A DNA stretch of 64,000 nucleotides from Avena insularis (lineage: Eukaryota > Streptophyta > Magnoliopsida > Poales > Poaceae): assembly GCA_023614405.1 (NCBI GenBank), contig CM042693.1, forward strand, positions 339,495,527 to 339,559,526, read 5' to 3'. The position numbers were made by a program, and so were the translations under genes. The notes under the pieces were generated by a model. It did no database searches and was not told the origin of the DNA. It saw only the letters and a program-made list of their open reading frames with translations. Shown piece by piece: positions 23,278 to 35,300 of the stretch. Each line of letters begins with the position of its first letter. Within the stretch, counting starts at the first letter, position 1.

Positions 23278-23682
23278 TCATGGGCCAAGGTTGAGATTCT
23301 CCATAGGCTTGTTTAACTTGTTCTTCATCTTTTCTGGACAATTGCTTGCATAATGTCCTGACTTCTTGCAATTGAAACAGTTGATATCTTTGAGTTCTTT
23401 ATGTGGCTCTTGTGGACAAGTTGCCACATAATGGCCTAGCTCTTTGCAGTTGTTGCACATCACTTGGCCAATCTCCTTATTCTTCTGGTTCTCTGGGCAT
23501 TCACTGGAATAGTGTCCCATTTCTTTACATTTATGACATTGCACATGGCTTTTGTCCTTCTTTTGCTTTTTGGGTTTTTCCAAAGCTAGGAGGGCATCCA
23601 GTTCATGTTGTTCATATGTTATCTGGTAGGTAGGAATGTCTACATGTTTCTTGGACCTTTTATTGCTCTTTAGAAAATTCAC
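23278..23682 (-). CDS. Gag-like zinc-knuckle protein, ORF B
   Basis: This 134-residue ORF starts in the ATGA overlap with ORF A, in another frame. A basic N terminus is followed by three canonical CX2CX4HX4C knuckles: CHKCKEMGHYSSEC, CNNCKELGHYVATC and CFNCKKSGHYASNC. It is a plausible nucleocapsid-like RNA-binding protein of a gag-only element. The frame offset may be a -1 shift that splits one original gag, or a stop/start overlap that lets both products be made. The ORF ends 172 bp from the polypurine tract, with no pol between. Confidence 0.6.
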   Translation of the reverse strand: MNFLKSNKRSKKHVDIPTYQITYEQHELDALLALEKPKKQKKDKSHVQCHKCKEMGHYSSECPENQKNKEIGQVMCNNCKELGHYVATCPQEPHKELKDINCFNCKKSGHYASNCPEKMKNKLNKPMENLNLGP

Positions 23683-24281
23683 ATTCCTCTTATTTGATCC
23701 TTTGAATTGGGTTGTTTTGCTTGGTGGTACAAGTGGACCTTTTCCTTTGTCATCAACCTTCTTGGTAGACTTGGATCCTTCTGGATGGTTTGAATCATTT
23801 GTTGTACTCCACCTTGTTTCCTTTGTTCAACAATGGAATAGATGGGGCATTGGATAGGGACATGGTTGTTTCCTTCACATAGGTAGCAAGTAGCTTGAGT
23901 GGTGAGACATTGTCCAACAGGATGTTTCTCTTCACAGTTGGGGCATTGATCTCCATGCTCCTTGGAAGTATGATCCTTGTCTCCACAAATAATGCAAGCT
24001 GGGGATCCATCTAGAATAACATTTCTGTCATCCTTGTTGTCACAAACTCTTTTGGAATAGTTTTCTTCCATATTGATCATTTGATCTGTCACCTTAAGCA
24101 TCAATTGAGCTTGATCTTCCAAAAACTTTTGCAGGGTTGGATCTTCACCATTGGTGTTGGCTATGAATTTAGCTGTCATTTGGTTCAACTGGTGTTGGGT
24201 TGCTATGAGCTCTTTCATGCTATTCTCTTGGTTGGTGTTGGTGTCAGCAACCTTGATGTTGGCTTCTCTTGGAGTAGTCAT
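23679..24281 (-). CDS. Gag-like zinc-knuckle protein, ORF A
   Basis: This 200-residue ORF begins MTTPREANIKVAD. It has a helical Gln/Leu-rich N-terminal half that may mediate assembly and no recognisable standard gag core. The middle carries Cys/His clusters: CIICGDKDHTSKEH..C (irregular), CPNCEEKHPVGQC (CX2CX3HX4C) and CYLCEGNNHVPIQC (canonical CX2CX4HX4C). Such knuckles bind RNA in Gag nucleocapsid regions. It is the only large internal ORF besides its overlapping neighbour. The stop codon overlaps the ATG of ORF B (23679-23682, ATGA). Whether A and B are separate proteins or one gag split by a frameshift is unresolved. Confidence 0.6.
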   Translation of the reverse strand: MTTPREANIKVADTNTNQENSMKELIATQHQLNQMTAKFIANTNGEDPTLQKFLEDQAQLMLKVTDQMINMEENYSKRVCDNKDDRNVILDGSPACIICGDKDHTSKEHGDQCPNCEEKHPVGQCLTTQATCYLCEGNNHVPIQCPIYSIVEQRKQGGVQQMIQTIQKDPSLPRRLMTKEKVHLYHQAKQPNSKDQIRGM

Positions 24282-24978
24282 CTGTTTTGGGTTGAAGGGA
24301 TATTAGAATAGGCAAAAGATTTTCTAAGTAAAGATTCTAATTACACACATCACAATTCACACAAGCAATGTGCAAGCATTCACAAACAACTTATCACTCA
24401 AACTACAAGGTTCAAGCACATTTTTAGGTAACAAAATATTTTTGTTACACTACATAAGTTGACTTAACTAAAATATGGTGGTTCATCTATATGGTTATCT
24501 TGTGATCTTTCCATCATTCTTGGTTGATTCCTTTCTTGCATGAGATTATGGTTTCCTTGAGAAAACTCTTGGTCACAAAAACTTCAAGTGAAGTGAACTC
24601 CTTCTAATTTTGCATTTCCTCATTCTCCATATCTTGAATAAGATTTCCTTGTCTCACTTGTAGTCCTTAGTGGTATCCAAGGTTGAAGTCCTTTGGGAAT
24701 ATGCTGAAGATGTTGAAGTCATTAAAGTGGAAGATGTTGAAGTCATTTAGAGTTGAATATGTTGATGAAGTCCTTTGCACATGGTGAAGTCTTTGGTCAA
24801 AGGGTAGGTTTTCCCATCAAGTTGAATATAGAAGAGATGTAGAATCAAAGCCAAAATGGTTTGAGGAAAGAGTTTACAAGATTGTTTGTAAATAAGTTTT
24901 TGGAACAAATACAACTCCTATTTTTCTAAGGTTTTTTTTGTCCAATCCTAGGTTTACAAATCCTACAGGCAACACAAT

Positions 24979-24990
24979 GCTCTGATACCA
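24979..24990 (-). other. Primer-binding site (initiator tRNA-Met)
   Basis: The minus strand reads TGGTATCAGAGC two bases from the 5' LTR, a perfect 12-nt complement to the 3' end of plant initiator tRNA-Met. Confidence 0.85.
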
Positions 24991-24992
24991 TC

Positions 24993-27900
24993 TGTAGAGG
25001 GAGTGACCCAACCTTTAAAATAAGGTAAGGTAGAGTCCCCTGTGTTTACAATGCTAGTCCCTGGATCAATAGCTAGCATCCACAGTTAAGATGTAATATC
25101 AAGAAACAATGGTCATAATATAACTTTATAACCAGGAATAACATAATTTTATTACATGTTACATAGCTCATTTGGCTATTACATTACATTGCAGCGGAAT
25201 AACTATAAGTAGGGGTCCTTCATCTTCAAAGTCCCATAGGCAGACATGTTGGTTGTAGACTTTGTATTCATAATCATTCAACTTCACTAATAGCAATCAA
25301 ACCTGCAACATTACAAGTTACAGCCACAAGGGTCAATACATTTGAATTGTATTGGCAAGTTTCACTACTATGTAGAATATAAGTGGATCCTATCATTACA
25401 TGCATATTTGGCTAAGTAGGGTTTTAGGCTCATTTGTAGAAAGCAATAATTTATCTTATCTTTTCAAAATGGTTTTGGTCTTTGATCAAGTCTTTGAAAA
25501 CTCTTTGGTAAAGCCCAAGTGTTTAAGTTATTATCAGAATCTCCTTGATCTCCTTGGTAACCCCAAGTGTTCAAGTTTTCATCAAAATCTCTTGAGCTCC
25601 TTGGTAACCCCAAGTGCATCAAGTTTTAACAAAAATCTCTTGAGCTCATTGGTACCCCCAAGTGCATCAAGTCTTTTGTTATCACTTAAAAGTTTTTCTT
25701 TTAGAAATTGGAATGTCAAGATTTCCCATAGCTTCAAGCTTTAGTTGCTCAGTATTGTCCATAACCGGGGACACGGCTAAGTACTTAGATTTTTATTTTC
25801 TTCTGCAAAAGTTGTACACTTTACCCACATGTCACAATCTCATCTTGTTGCCACCAGTGGCCACTGGATTAGTGCTCACCAAGATGGAGTACTGGCAGAT
25901 TGAGAATGTGACGAAGTCTTTCCAGAGGGTCCTCCCATACACCATTGCTAGCTTGTCTTCAGTACCCATGTAGGATTCCATGTCCCCATTTTCAGTAACC
26001 TGAAGACAATGCATGGGTCTTCCCAATGTAGTTGACTAAGCCAGAGCCATAATAGCATGTGGTTGTACACGAAAGCCACAATTGGAGAAACATGTTCAAT
26101 CTCTAAGTTTCCTAGGTGGTTTTCTTTTGGGGCACAACACAAAGAGATTGCCATAGACATGGTTCCTTTTGTTGCCACCTTCTCCAAAACTCAAAGTATC
26201 CTTGTCCACCCAGGTGGTTCATTGAGTCCTTGTTTTATTATATAAAACACAAGTCCTTTTCTCAACTTCATAAAATCTCAACATGTATCTCTTTTAAAAA
26301 AATATAGCATGGCTAAGCATGTAACAACTACATTGTTTTCACTAAGGAATATATAGGGTATCCTATTAGGTTTAGCATAGCATATAGTATAGAAATTCTT
26401 TTCATGCATGTTTCAAAAATCCACTAAGTATAATGAAAATAGTAGGACTTAAGATGATAGTGTAACTTGCCTTTTTGGTAGGGAATGATGGTTCACTTCT
26501 TGATATTGCTAGTTTCACACTTTTCTAACTTCACTACAATCAATCAAGAAAACACAATATCAACTAGCATTCCAAACCAATAATCAATCAAACAATTCAC
26601 ACACATAAAACAATGGAATCTAAGTCATGCATGCAAGCATGCATAAGATAGTTTTTTATTTGCAAAGATGGTCTCTACTAGGCTCTAAACCTTGTAAGGC
26701 TTCAAAGTGGACATTTTTCCAAAGAGGCAAAGTCATTTGCAAAAGGGTTTTGCCCAAAAACCATTTTTAAATCCATTCATCATTTTATGTGGTAGAAAGT
26801 GTTTTTATCAAATCAAAACTTTATTCCTTTCACCAAATAAGTTGTTACTCTCTAATACTTGGTTTTTTGGGTTAGTAGCTTTGAATCAAAACATTTTCCC
26901 AAAGTATTTTACTCCAAAACATTTTGACAACAAAAACCAATAATTTTATTTGGCTAGAAATGGGCTAAATCAATTAATCCATCCTAAACTTTACCAAATC
27001 CATTTTCAAAACCATGGGTTGGTTCCTAGGGTCAGTAAGTTCACAACAAACCATTTTGCAAAGGTTTTAACCCTAAAAACATTTTTGAACAATTTTTCTA
27101 ATCTAAACAAGCATACAAATGTTTCTGCAAAAACAAACAATCTACCAGAGGCTTTTTACTAAACAAACTGCAGGGTTGGCTAGGGTTTGTTCCACTGATT
27201 CCAATGATATAAAGTTTGTAATTTTTGGACGTGTGGATCAAAAGTTGTAGGGTTTTCAAATCTGCATCTAAATCAGATTCAAATTCTATTTCTAAATCGT
27301 CTAGTGCCACGCGTCGCTTTCCTATTCGCTGGTACCGGTTCGGGTGGATCGTGCTTTGCGGGGCGTTGGATCTAAATAGATCGCACGGTTCAGGACGCGT
27401 ACCCCTTCGCTGTTAAGTGGTTCTATCGTGTCTCTTCGATCTAAATCGAACGGCTCTTATCAGTCTTGCCAAGAACTGGCGGCGCTCGACGGCTGCGCGC
27501 GGCAACGACGGTCAGATGGTGGCGGCGCTGGTGAAATAGGAAGCAAGGGAGGATGGGAAGATGCTCACCGCGTTTGCAACATCGTGGGGAAGCTCAACGT
27601 GCTGGTTGCAGACGGAGGGGCGCACTGGAGCGGGCTTAATCTCTCGCCGGAGTGGAGCTGAGCCTCGGCCACGCTCAGTCGTCGTCGAGGATGGTGCTAG
27701 GGATCACTAGGAGACAAACGAAACGCATGGTCAGACGCGCAAGGACACGGCGAAGGTGTGTGCGTGAACGGGAAGGGAAGGGGCGGACGGAAACTACCTG
27801 GGGCACTCGCCGGAGTTAAACCAGACGGTGGCGGCGTCGGTTGTTGTCGTTGCTGACGCTCAGGGGCGCTCGCGGTTGAACGGAGGGCACAGGCAGATGC

Positions 27901-29107
27901 GCCTGGGAGTGGGGAGTTTGCTCGTGTGCTCGGGGAGGCACGGGGTGGAGAGGCTTGGCCAGAATCCTCGCCGGAGCGTCGTCGGACAGTGGCGGTGTTT
28001 GAGCTAAATTCGACAGCCTGGGGGCGCGCTTGGGGGAGGAGACAGAGGGGAAATGGAGGAGAGACGCTGGCGTTTAAATGGGCATGGTCACGGCGAGTAA
28101 TGGTGGCCGCATTAAGGTGAATTGAAGCCGCGGAATCACTGCCAGAAACGGCGACGAGGGGAGGGAGAAAAGGTCATCGCGGGTGAGGAAGAAGGCTCGG
28201 GTGTGGGGCCGTTTCGTCAGTGGAGTGAGAGAGGGAGTTGGGGTCCACAAGTCAGTGACCTAGTGGGTTGCTTCTGCGGTAAAGAAAACGTTTCAGGGGC
28301 GAGGGAAATGGGCTGCTAGGCTTAGTTGGGCTGCTGGGTTGGGTCGACCAAATTCTATTTTTTTCTTCCTGATAGCTTTTTCTTTTTCTAATTCTAATTT
28401 CTATTTGAATTCAATCAATCCAATCAAGCATTCCAAACAATTCAAACTTTCACCAAACATTGCAATTGAATTTGGTTCTGTTCAGTAACATAAACCAAAA
28501 TCCAAAAATCAAAATAATAATTTTATTCTAGGGTCCATTATTAATTAAATAAATAGACCATTATTATTAAATCAAATAGATTTTGATTTATTCAAAACTC
28601 CATTTTGAAAACTAACTATTTTCAAAACCAAGTCAGTAGGTTTCATTTGAGAATATAAAATACTTGGAAAACTTATTTTAAACAAATAAACAAGTTTTGA
28701 TGTTTTTAGAAATAGTAAAACCTTTATTAATAAAACTTGGATATTAAATCCTTATTACTTTATTTAAATAAACTTTTACTATTTTTCCCAAATAGAAATA
28801 TTTTGTTTTAAAGGCTTGGCCAAGTTTTAATTTGGCTTATAAAATAATCCTTATTTAAAATCCTTCCTTTTCATTTGAAAAACAAAAACCTTTTATTAAA
28901 AGATTTCAAAGTAGTAATAAAATATTTTTATTTTTCCTTTATTAAATTTTTATCTTTTTAATCCCTTTAGGATTTATTTGTTCAAAATAGGTTTGAAGTT
29001 TCTCATTGGAATTCAAAAAGTTTCTTCTCACCCTGAAAATCAACAAAGTTTTATTTTATTCATTTATTTTTCACATTACAAGATTTGGAAAATCTTGGGA
29101 TCTGACA
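24993..29107 (-). repeat. 5' LTR of the nested element
   Basis: Same ends as the partner LTR except GGGATCTGACA at 29097-29107, a one-base change in the terminal block. It carries an extra TGCAGGGTTGGCTAGGGTTT-type insertion near 27169 that is absent from the other LTR. Confidence 0.88.
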
Positions 29108-31024
29108 GATCCCGGGTAGCCCACGCCCCCCTTGCTCCCTGGCGCATACAAGCAAACTTCCTGGCTTCTGGCACACCTCCCAGTGTCGCCCGTTCATCCG
29201 CGTGTGCTCTGCATCGTCGACAACATCATCACTGAGCAGTGTCGCCGTCTAATTCAACTCCGGCGATGCCTCCCTGTAAGCCACGTCTCCCCCTCCATCT
29301 CTGGATGACCCTCCTACGCTCTCCTCTCTCTCGTGCTTCTAACAGATTCATTGCTTAGCTCTCCCGTGCCCTGTAGCGACGTCCCCGATGATGCCAGAGT
29401 GTGCCCGACGCCGTCAGCAACTCCGGCGAGCGATTTAAGCCAGCATTGAGCGCCCCTTCGCCAACCAAGCACGCGTTGAGCATCAGTACGCTTCTGCGGT
29501 TCTAGTGAGCATCTCCCCTACTCCTCTCGCTTCCTGTTCTCGCTGTTACGCTTAGCCAGAACGCCGCCGCTACCGCGCGTCACCGCCAGGCGCCGCCAGG
29601 TTTTGGTTAGGATGTTAGGAACCGTAGGATGTAGATCCGTCGGCTATGATAGATCCACTTAAAGCGAAGAGGTATGCTGATTTGTGTCGCACGTTTTCAG
29701 TTAGATCTAACACTCCACACTGCGCGATCCGCACGAACCGGTACCAACCAATCAGAACAGGACGCGTGGCCTAGAGCTGTTATAAAAACCAGAAAATGTT
29801 CTATTAGTCATTTAAACTTGCAAAATTCATAACTTTTGATCCACACGTCCAAATTTTGCAAATTTTATATCAATGGAATCACCAGACCAAGTACTATCCA
29901 ACCATGCACTTTGTTTAATGAATTGCTTCTGATAAAATGGTTGTTTTTGTAGAAACTTGTGTAGTCATAATTTGAATATAAAATTCATTCGAAAATTATT
30001 TTTGTGATAAAATCTTTGGCAAATGGATTGCTTTGAACCTACTGACCATCTAAACCAACTTGTGGATTCAAAAACATATTTTGTGAAGTGAAAGAATAAA
30101 TCTTTGATTTAGAATATTTCTAGTCAAATAAAAATATTGCTTATATGTTAAAAATACTATTGGAGAAAAACCTTTGGGAAATGTTTTGATTTAAACTCTC
30201 TGACCCTAAACACAAGGTTTTATGATTTAAAAGTATATTTGGTGAAACCTATAAAAAATTATTACTTTGCTAAAGGCATTCTCAACAACATAAAATATTG
30301 TTTTGGTATAAAAATGGTTTATAGGTAAAACCTTTTGCAAATGATTTTAATATTAAACACTTGACCACAAAACACTAACATTTGTGTTAAAAATATATTT
30401 GGTAAACACTAGAAATATTCTTTGGATTTAAAGTGGCCAATTTTCACTAACTTAATATCAAATGGCTTTACCACTTTTATAAATGACCAATGGGTGTTTT
30501 CAAATGTTTATAACCTATTAGAAACCACTTTTCTAAATAAAACAATCTTTGGCATGTTTAAATGCATTGTCTTGTTTTTATTATTTTATGTGATGATTGC
30601 TTGAATGGTAGATTGAAAGTGTGCCTTGCTTGATTTAATTGTAGTGATATTTGAAGAGTGTGGCTATTGCAAGATCAAGGAGTGAACTTATAATCTCTAC
30701 CAAAAAGGCAAGTGATGCTTCATACTTTTGTCCCATTATTTTCACTGTGCATTAGTGATATTTCTCAGTAGGACTTGCATGGAATTTTACTAAGTATAAA
30801 CTATGCCATGGGAAATCCTAGTAGATGAAACCTTAGTAGAATTTTTCCTGAGTTAAGATTCCTACCACTATCATGCTTAGCTTAGCTTGTAGAAAACAAG
30901 GGTGGATTATATTCATGCTATGGAATATTTCTAAGTCAAGGACTTGTGTTTTGTTTAATAAAACAACTAAGTGAATGAATCACCTGGGTGGAATGGAAAG
31001 AAAGGTTTGTCTTGAGTGGTTACA

Positions 31025-31087
31025 CAAGTCCAGTATACTGGGGAAAACTTGGGCATCACCAAGTCCAGTATACTGGGGAAAACTTGG
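31025..31087 (+). repeat. Local 35-bp duplication with palindrome in the solo LTR
   Basis: A 28-bp unit starting CAAGTCCAGTATACTGG at 31025 recurs at 31060. Each unit holds the perfect 12-bp palindrome CCAGTATACTGG. The related solo LTR at 57874-61073 has a single, different sequence at the matching place (about 60178), so the duplication is specific to this copy. Confidence 0.75.
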
Positions 31088-31984
31088 TATCTCACTTGTG
31101 GAATGCCACCCAGGAACAAAGAGATTTGAGATGTCAAATGTTGAGAAGCTTCAAGTGCAGCCACATGGAATTATGGGCTCTGCCTAGATCATATAGGTTG
31201 CAATAACATAGCCAAATGGACAGTTGGTGGTAGGGGATGATAGGTTGGAACGCGTCCATTCTGGTCTAAGGGAAGGCTTCTGAAAGATCTTGTCTTGGTG
31301 AAACCAAGTCTTGTGGGGAAAGTGCACCACCTCTGTAGAGTGTAAAATCTAAGTACTTAGCCATGTCCCTGGTAAAGGACAATTTGAGCATCAAGACATG
31401 GAAGCTATCAAGAATATCCTCATCCCAATTTCTAAGTTAAAAATTTGTGGTTTAACAAGGGTGAAGGTTCACCAATTTCTATTGGTGGTTCCTTGGATGA
31501 TTTTGTCAAACAAAAACTTAGTGTTTTCAAATGAGAAGGAAAATCTATTTTGAGCAAAGCAAGCCTAAGCTCCACTTAGCCAAATGCATATAGATGATAG
31601 ACTCCACTATACTACCATAGTATCACTTGCCAATACAAATCAAATGTATTGACCCTTGTGGCTGTAACTTATTATGTTGCAGGTTTGTTTGATGTTAGTG
31701 AAGTGTGTTGATTAGGATTACAAGTCTACAACCAACATGATTGCCTGTGGCACTTTGAAGATGAAGGACCCCATGCTATAGTTATTTCTGCTGCATTGTA
31801 ATGCGATAGTCAAATGAGCTATGTAAGATGTAATGAGTTATTTTATTCCTGGTTATAAAGTTGTATTATGACCTTTGTTTCTTGATATTACATCTTAACT
31901 GTGGATGCTAGCTATTGATCCAGGGACTAGCATTGTAAACACAGGGATCTCTACCTTATTAAAGGTTGGGACCTCTACACCCGG

Positions 31985-32296
31985 TCTCATACACACAACA
32001 AGAGACCGGCAAAAGGGAAAACCTATCAAGATTATACCTTTGCCTTGAGCATTCCACTTGAGCTCGATGTAGACGGTCTTTCCCTTCTCAAGATGGAACG
32101 CCTTTCTTAATTCCTGATCATCGACCTCGCATATTGAGCTTGCACAACATATCTTCTTTGCATTTCATCGACCTTGAAGCCAACACATGCTCCAAGCGAT
32201 GCCAATGGACAAATCCTACAAGTATAACTTAATACACACATTAGTCCATAAAGATTGTCATTAATTACCAAAACCACACATGGGGGTGTTCTTTCA
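31985..32296 (-). repeat. 3' LTR of the copia-like element, third segment
   Basis: Matches about 40302-40617 of the intact LTR and ends GTTCTTTCA at 32296. Together with 8266-9523 and 16615-17504 it restores one LTR. Confidence 0.8.
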
Positions 32297-32310
32297 ATAT
32301 CCCCCATTTT
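32297..32310 (-). other. Polypurine tract of the copia-like element
   Basis: The minus strand reads AAAATGGGGGATAT directly before the 3' LTR. Confidence 0.7.
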
Positions 32311-35300
32311 GGTAATTGATGTCAATCCCTTTACGAGGGTTTATATAAGGAATATTAATGAATAAAATGGTAATACCAATATCAAATACTACAAAAGTAT
32401 GTGATATTGGTACCACCACCATATATAGAGAAAACTCCCCCACAATCTATGCATGTGTGATGAACTTGAATTTCATTGCATATATTGCCAATCATTATCA
32501 TTGGTGGAGTTTCCTCTATATATACCACATGCTAAGCAACAACAAAGATGCAAGAGCATGAGAGGCAAATGCATAGAAACAAACTCTAAACCATTTCCCT
32601 TAAACCCTCTAAAACTTCTCCCCCATTGGCATCGATTGCCGAAATGGGTGACAAGTTCTAGAAGGCCAATATAGTGATAAATCCTCCAAAGTTATGCATT
32701 CGCACATATACAATGATGAGTACTCGGGAGGAAGTAGAACTATATTGAGGACCCGAAGATTGCCAAAATAAAGTCAAATAATGCAAGCAATTACAAGGTC
32801 CGACATACCAAATGAAAACAACAAATGAGTTCAAATGGAAACTACAAGATATTATGATATGAGCAAGAGAGTGCTTTAAATAACAAATAGAGAAGCTCCC
32901 CAAGATTTGTGCACTATTCAACATAAATGCATTAGAATACATATTGCACAAGTATGGAATCCTTGCTCCCCCATAAGCATTTCAAGCAAAACAAATGAGA
33001 GATCAAATAAATGCTTAAATAAAATAGAGAAGCTCCCCAAGATTTGTGTGCACTTTAGAATCATTGTATTTCAATACAAAAATGCACAAATACGGAATCC
33101 TCACTTCCCCATAAACATTTAAGACACAATAAATAAATAAAATGAGCATTATTAAATGAATTAGATGAGCTCCCCAAAGATAATGCACCAATTATGATAA
33201 TTGCATTTGGGAACGACGTGCATAATCATGGAATCCTCACTCATCCAAATTCATTTAACAATACAAGGCATGAGAGAGAAAATATGAGTGACCTAAGATG
33301 CAAACAATAGGAACACACACTCATAGGCAAATAAATTTGGAAGCCACCGAAGCATCAAAAATAAAATAGAAAGGTGGTCTCCAAGGATTAAAATTTCAAC
33401 TAAAATTATCTTCTCATATGTGTATATGTCTCTAAGTGGAAAACATCACAAAGACATATGCCAACAAACAAATATGCACACATAAAGAAGATATACAATA
33501 AATCACATAAAGGGCAAAAAATGAAGTCATAACATATATCAACAAGATTTTTGCTTCAAAGAATGGCCAACGGCTCAAATATATCTTATGGTACATTAAT
33601 GAACTTCAAACACCAACACACTACATATATTACAGCTATCACCAAGGGAAAAAGTAGAAAGTTGGCATATATGGAGAAAGGCAACAAGTATCACAAGGAA
33701 TAAACAACTAGCAAAATCTCACAATTGCACATGAGAGAAGTTGTGGAAAATATAGGTAATAAAATTGCTAGATTGACATATTTGGGATTGGAGGATCATA
33801 TGCATGATTTTGTATAGTCCCAATTATATTCACTCATATCAACTTAAACACATATACAATATTGAGTCCTCTTAAAACCATGGCTAGAACTACAACAATT
33901 ACAAATACATTAATTCATGCTAGAAGGCAACCGACAAACGGTTGGAATCAAGATATATGAGAATGAGAAAGAGATACTTGTTACCGAAATATAATTGGTA
34001 GGATATAGAGGATATGAATTAGAATTCATTGATCATCCTATAGCTTGCCTCAAATTTTCATGTATGCACCACATCTTCAAAATTGAGAGACAAGCATCCA
34101 ATATATATCCAATGTACCTAAAACACATTTAGGTACAAAATGGTCCCAAACTTATTGGGTCCAAAGTAGTTAGTGCAACTACAATACATAGGGGAGACTC
34201 CACATAAATATGTGCATATTGACATGAAATTGAATTTCATGCACAACTTAGCCGATGGGATTTGGTGGAGTTTCCCCTATATATTGGATTAAAGAAAGCA
34301 AGCATGCCATAATATAGATATGTAGTAAATATGCATACACAAGGCTTTCAAGAACCAAAAATGAGATACAATTTGAACAAAAACACCAAGTAAACAGATA
34401 TGGCACACACAAGAGCGTGAAAAGACAAGCGGTGTCCAAATTGTATCAAAGAACCAATTTAACACATGAAAGATCATAATTTCAAAAAAATGAACTAGGA
34501 AAAGGCCAAAGAGCAAAAGATAGGTAAAAATATAATTGCTTAAGGATTTATCTCATTCTAAAATAGTCAAAATGTGAAACAAGGAATGAGACAAGACCAA
34601 CTCCCAAAAAGAGCAAGTTTCCAACAAGAAACCAAACTCCCCAAACTTCTCATGATGGCACAAAATACCAAAACGAAAAGATTGAGGTTCCAAGCACACA
34701 AAACCCGATATGGATCAAACAAAGAAGCATAAATATGATGTTCTAAATAATATAGGAGAGCTCCCCAAGGATAGTGCATTATGTAGGATTTTCCTTTTGA
34801 ATGTAAAATGCACACAAATGAGATCATCACTACTACCTACTTTAAATAAAACACAAGAGGATACCAATAAAAATAAAAGGATCCAAAAGTAGCAAGGAAT
34901 ACATGGGAGCACACAAAACATTTACTTGGCCAAAGATATGACAATATTAAGCAAAGGCCAAAGTGAATATGATCAATCAATTCTACCATAAATTGAGTAC
35001 TCATTGTCCAAGAACAAGAAATATTGGGAAGAATTTTCCCAAGGTAGTTTGCATGGATATCCAAGATCATAGTCACAACAAGAAGCATATAACTAAATAT
35101 AAGAATTAAGCATGATACTTCGAACAAGATTCTCGGTAGCTTCCAATAGTCACACAATCACTAGTGATTAAGGTAACTTGAAGCAAATGGTTTCCATGAG
35201 GATATATATATATCTAAATATGAAGAAAACATACCAAGAAACACTCTCACATACAAGATCCAAAATATGAGCAATAAAGGCATTCAAGCAAATTGGAACT

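Larger units (their letters stand above)
19016..29107 (-). mobile_element. Non-autonomous LTR retrotransposon with 4.1-kb LTRs
   Basis: This 10,092-bp element is flanked by GATCC (19011-19015 and 29108-29112). LTRs are 19016-23090 (4075 bp) and 24993-29107 (4115 bp). The internal region is only 1902 bp and holds a primer-binding site, two zinc-knuckle ORFs and a polypurine tract. There are about five differences in the first 300 bp of the LTR pair by eye, so it is the youngest large insertion in the left half. No protease, reverse transcriptase or integrase is present. Its LTR belongs to the same TGTCACATCCC superfamily as the LTR it inserted into. Confidence 0.88.
17505..31979 (+). mobile_element. 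Solo LTR, about 4.4 kb, split by a nested element
   Basis: It starts TGTCACATCCC at 17505 and ends ACCTCTACA at 31979, flanked by CCCGG (17500-17504 and 31980-31984). It is interrupted by the reverse-oriented element at 19016-29107, leaving 17505-19015 and 29113-31979 (4378 bp). No primer-binding site or internal region is associated, so it is a solo LTR formed by LTR-LTR recombination. The first part is AT-rich U3-like sequence. 29113-29600 is GC-rich with a modular repeat, and the last kilobase is shared with the solo LTR at 57874-61073. Confidence 0.85.

Noticed and set aside
17505..29107. Apparent DNA transposon with long terminal inverted repeats (TGTCACATCCC ... GGGAT.TGACA)
   Set aside because: The inverted ends belong to two different LTR copies in opposite orientation; TSDs CCCGG and GATCC resolve a solo LTR with a nested element.
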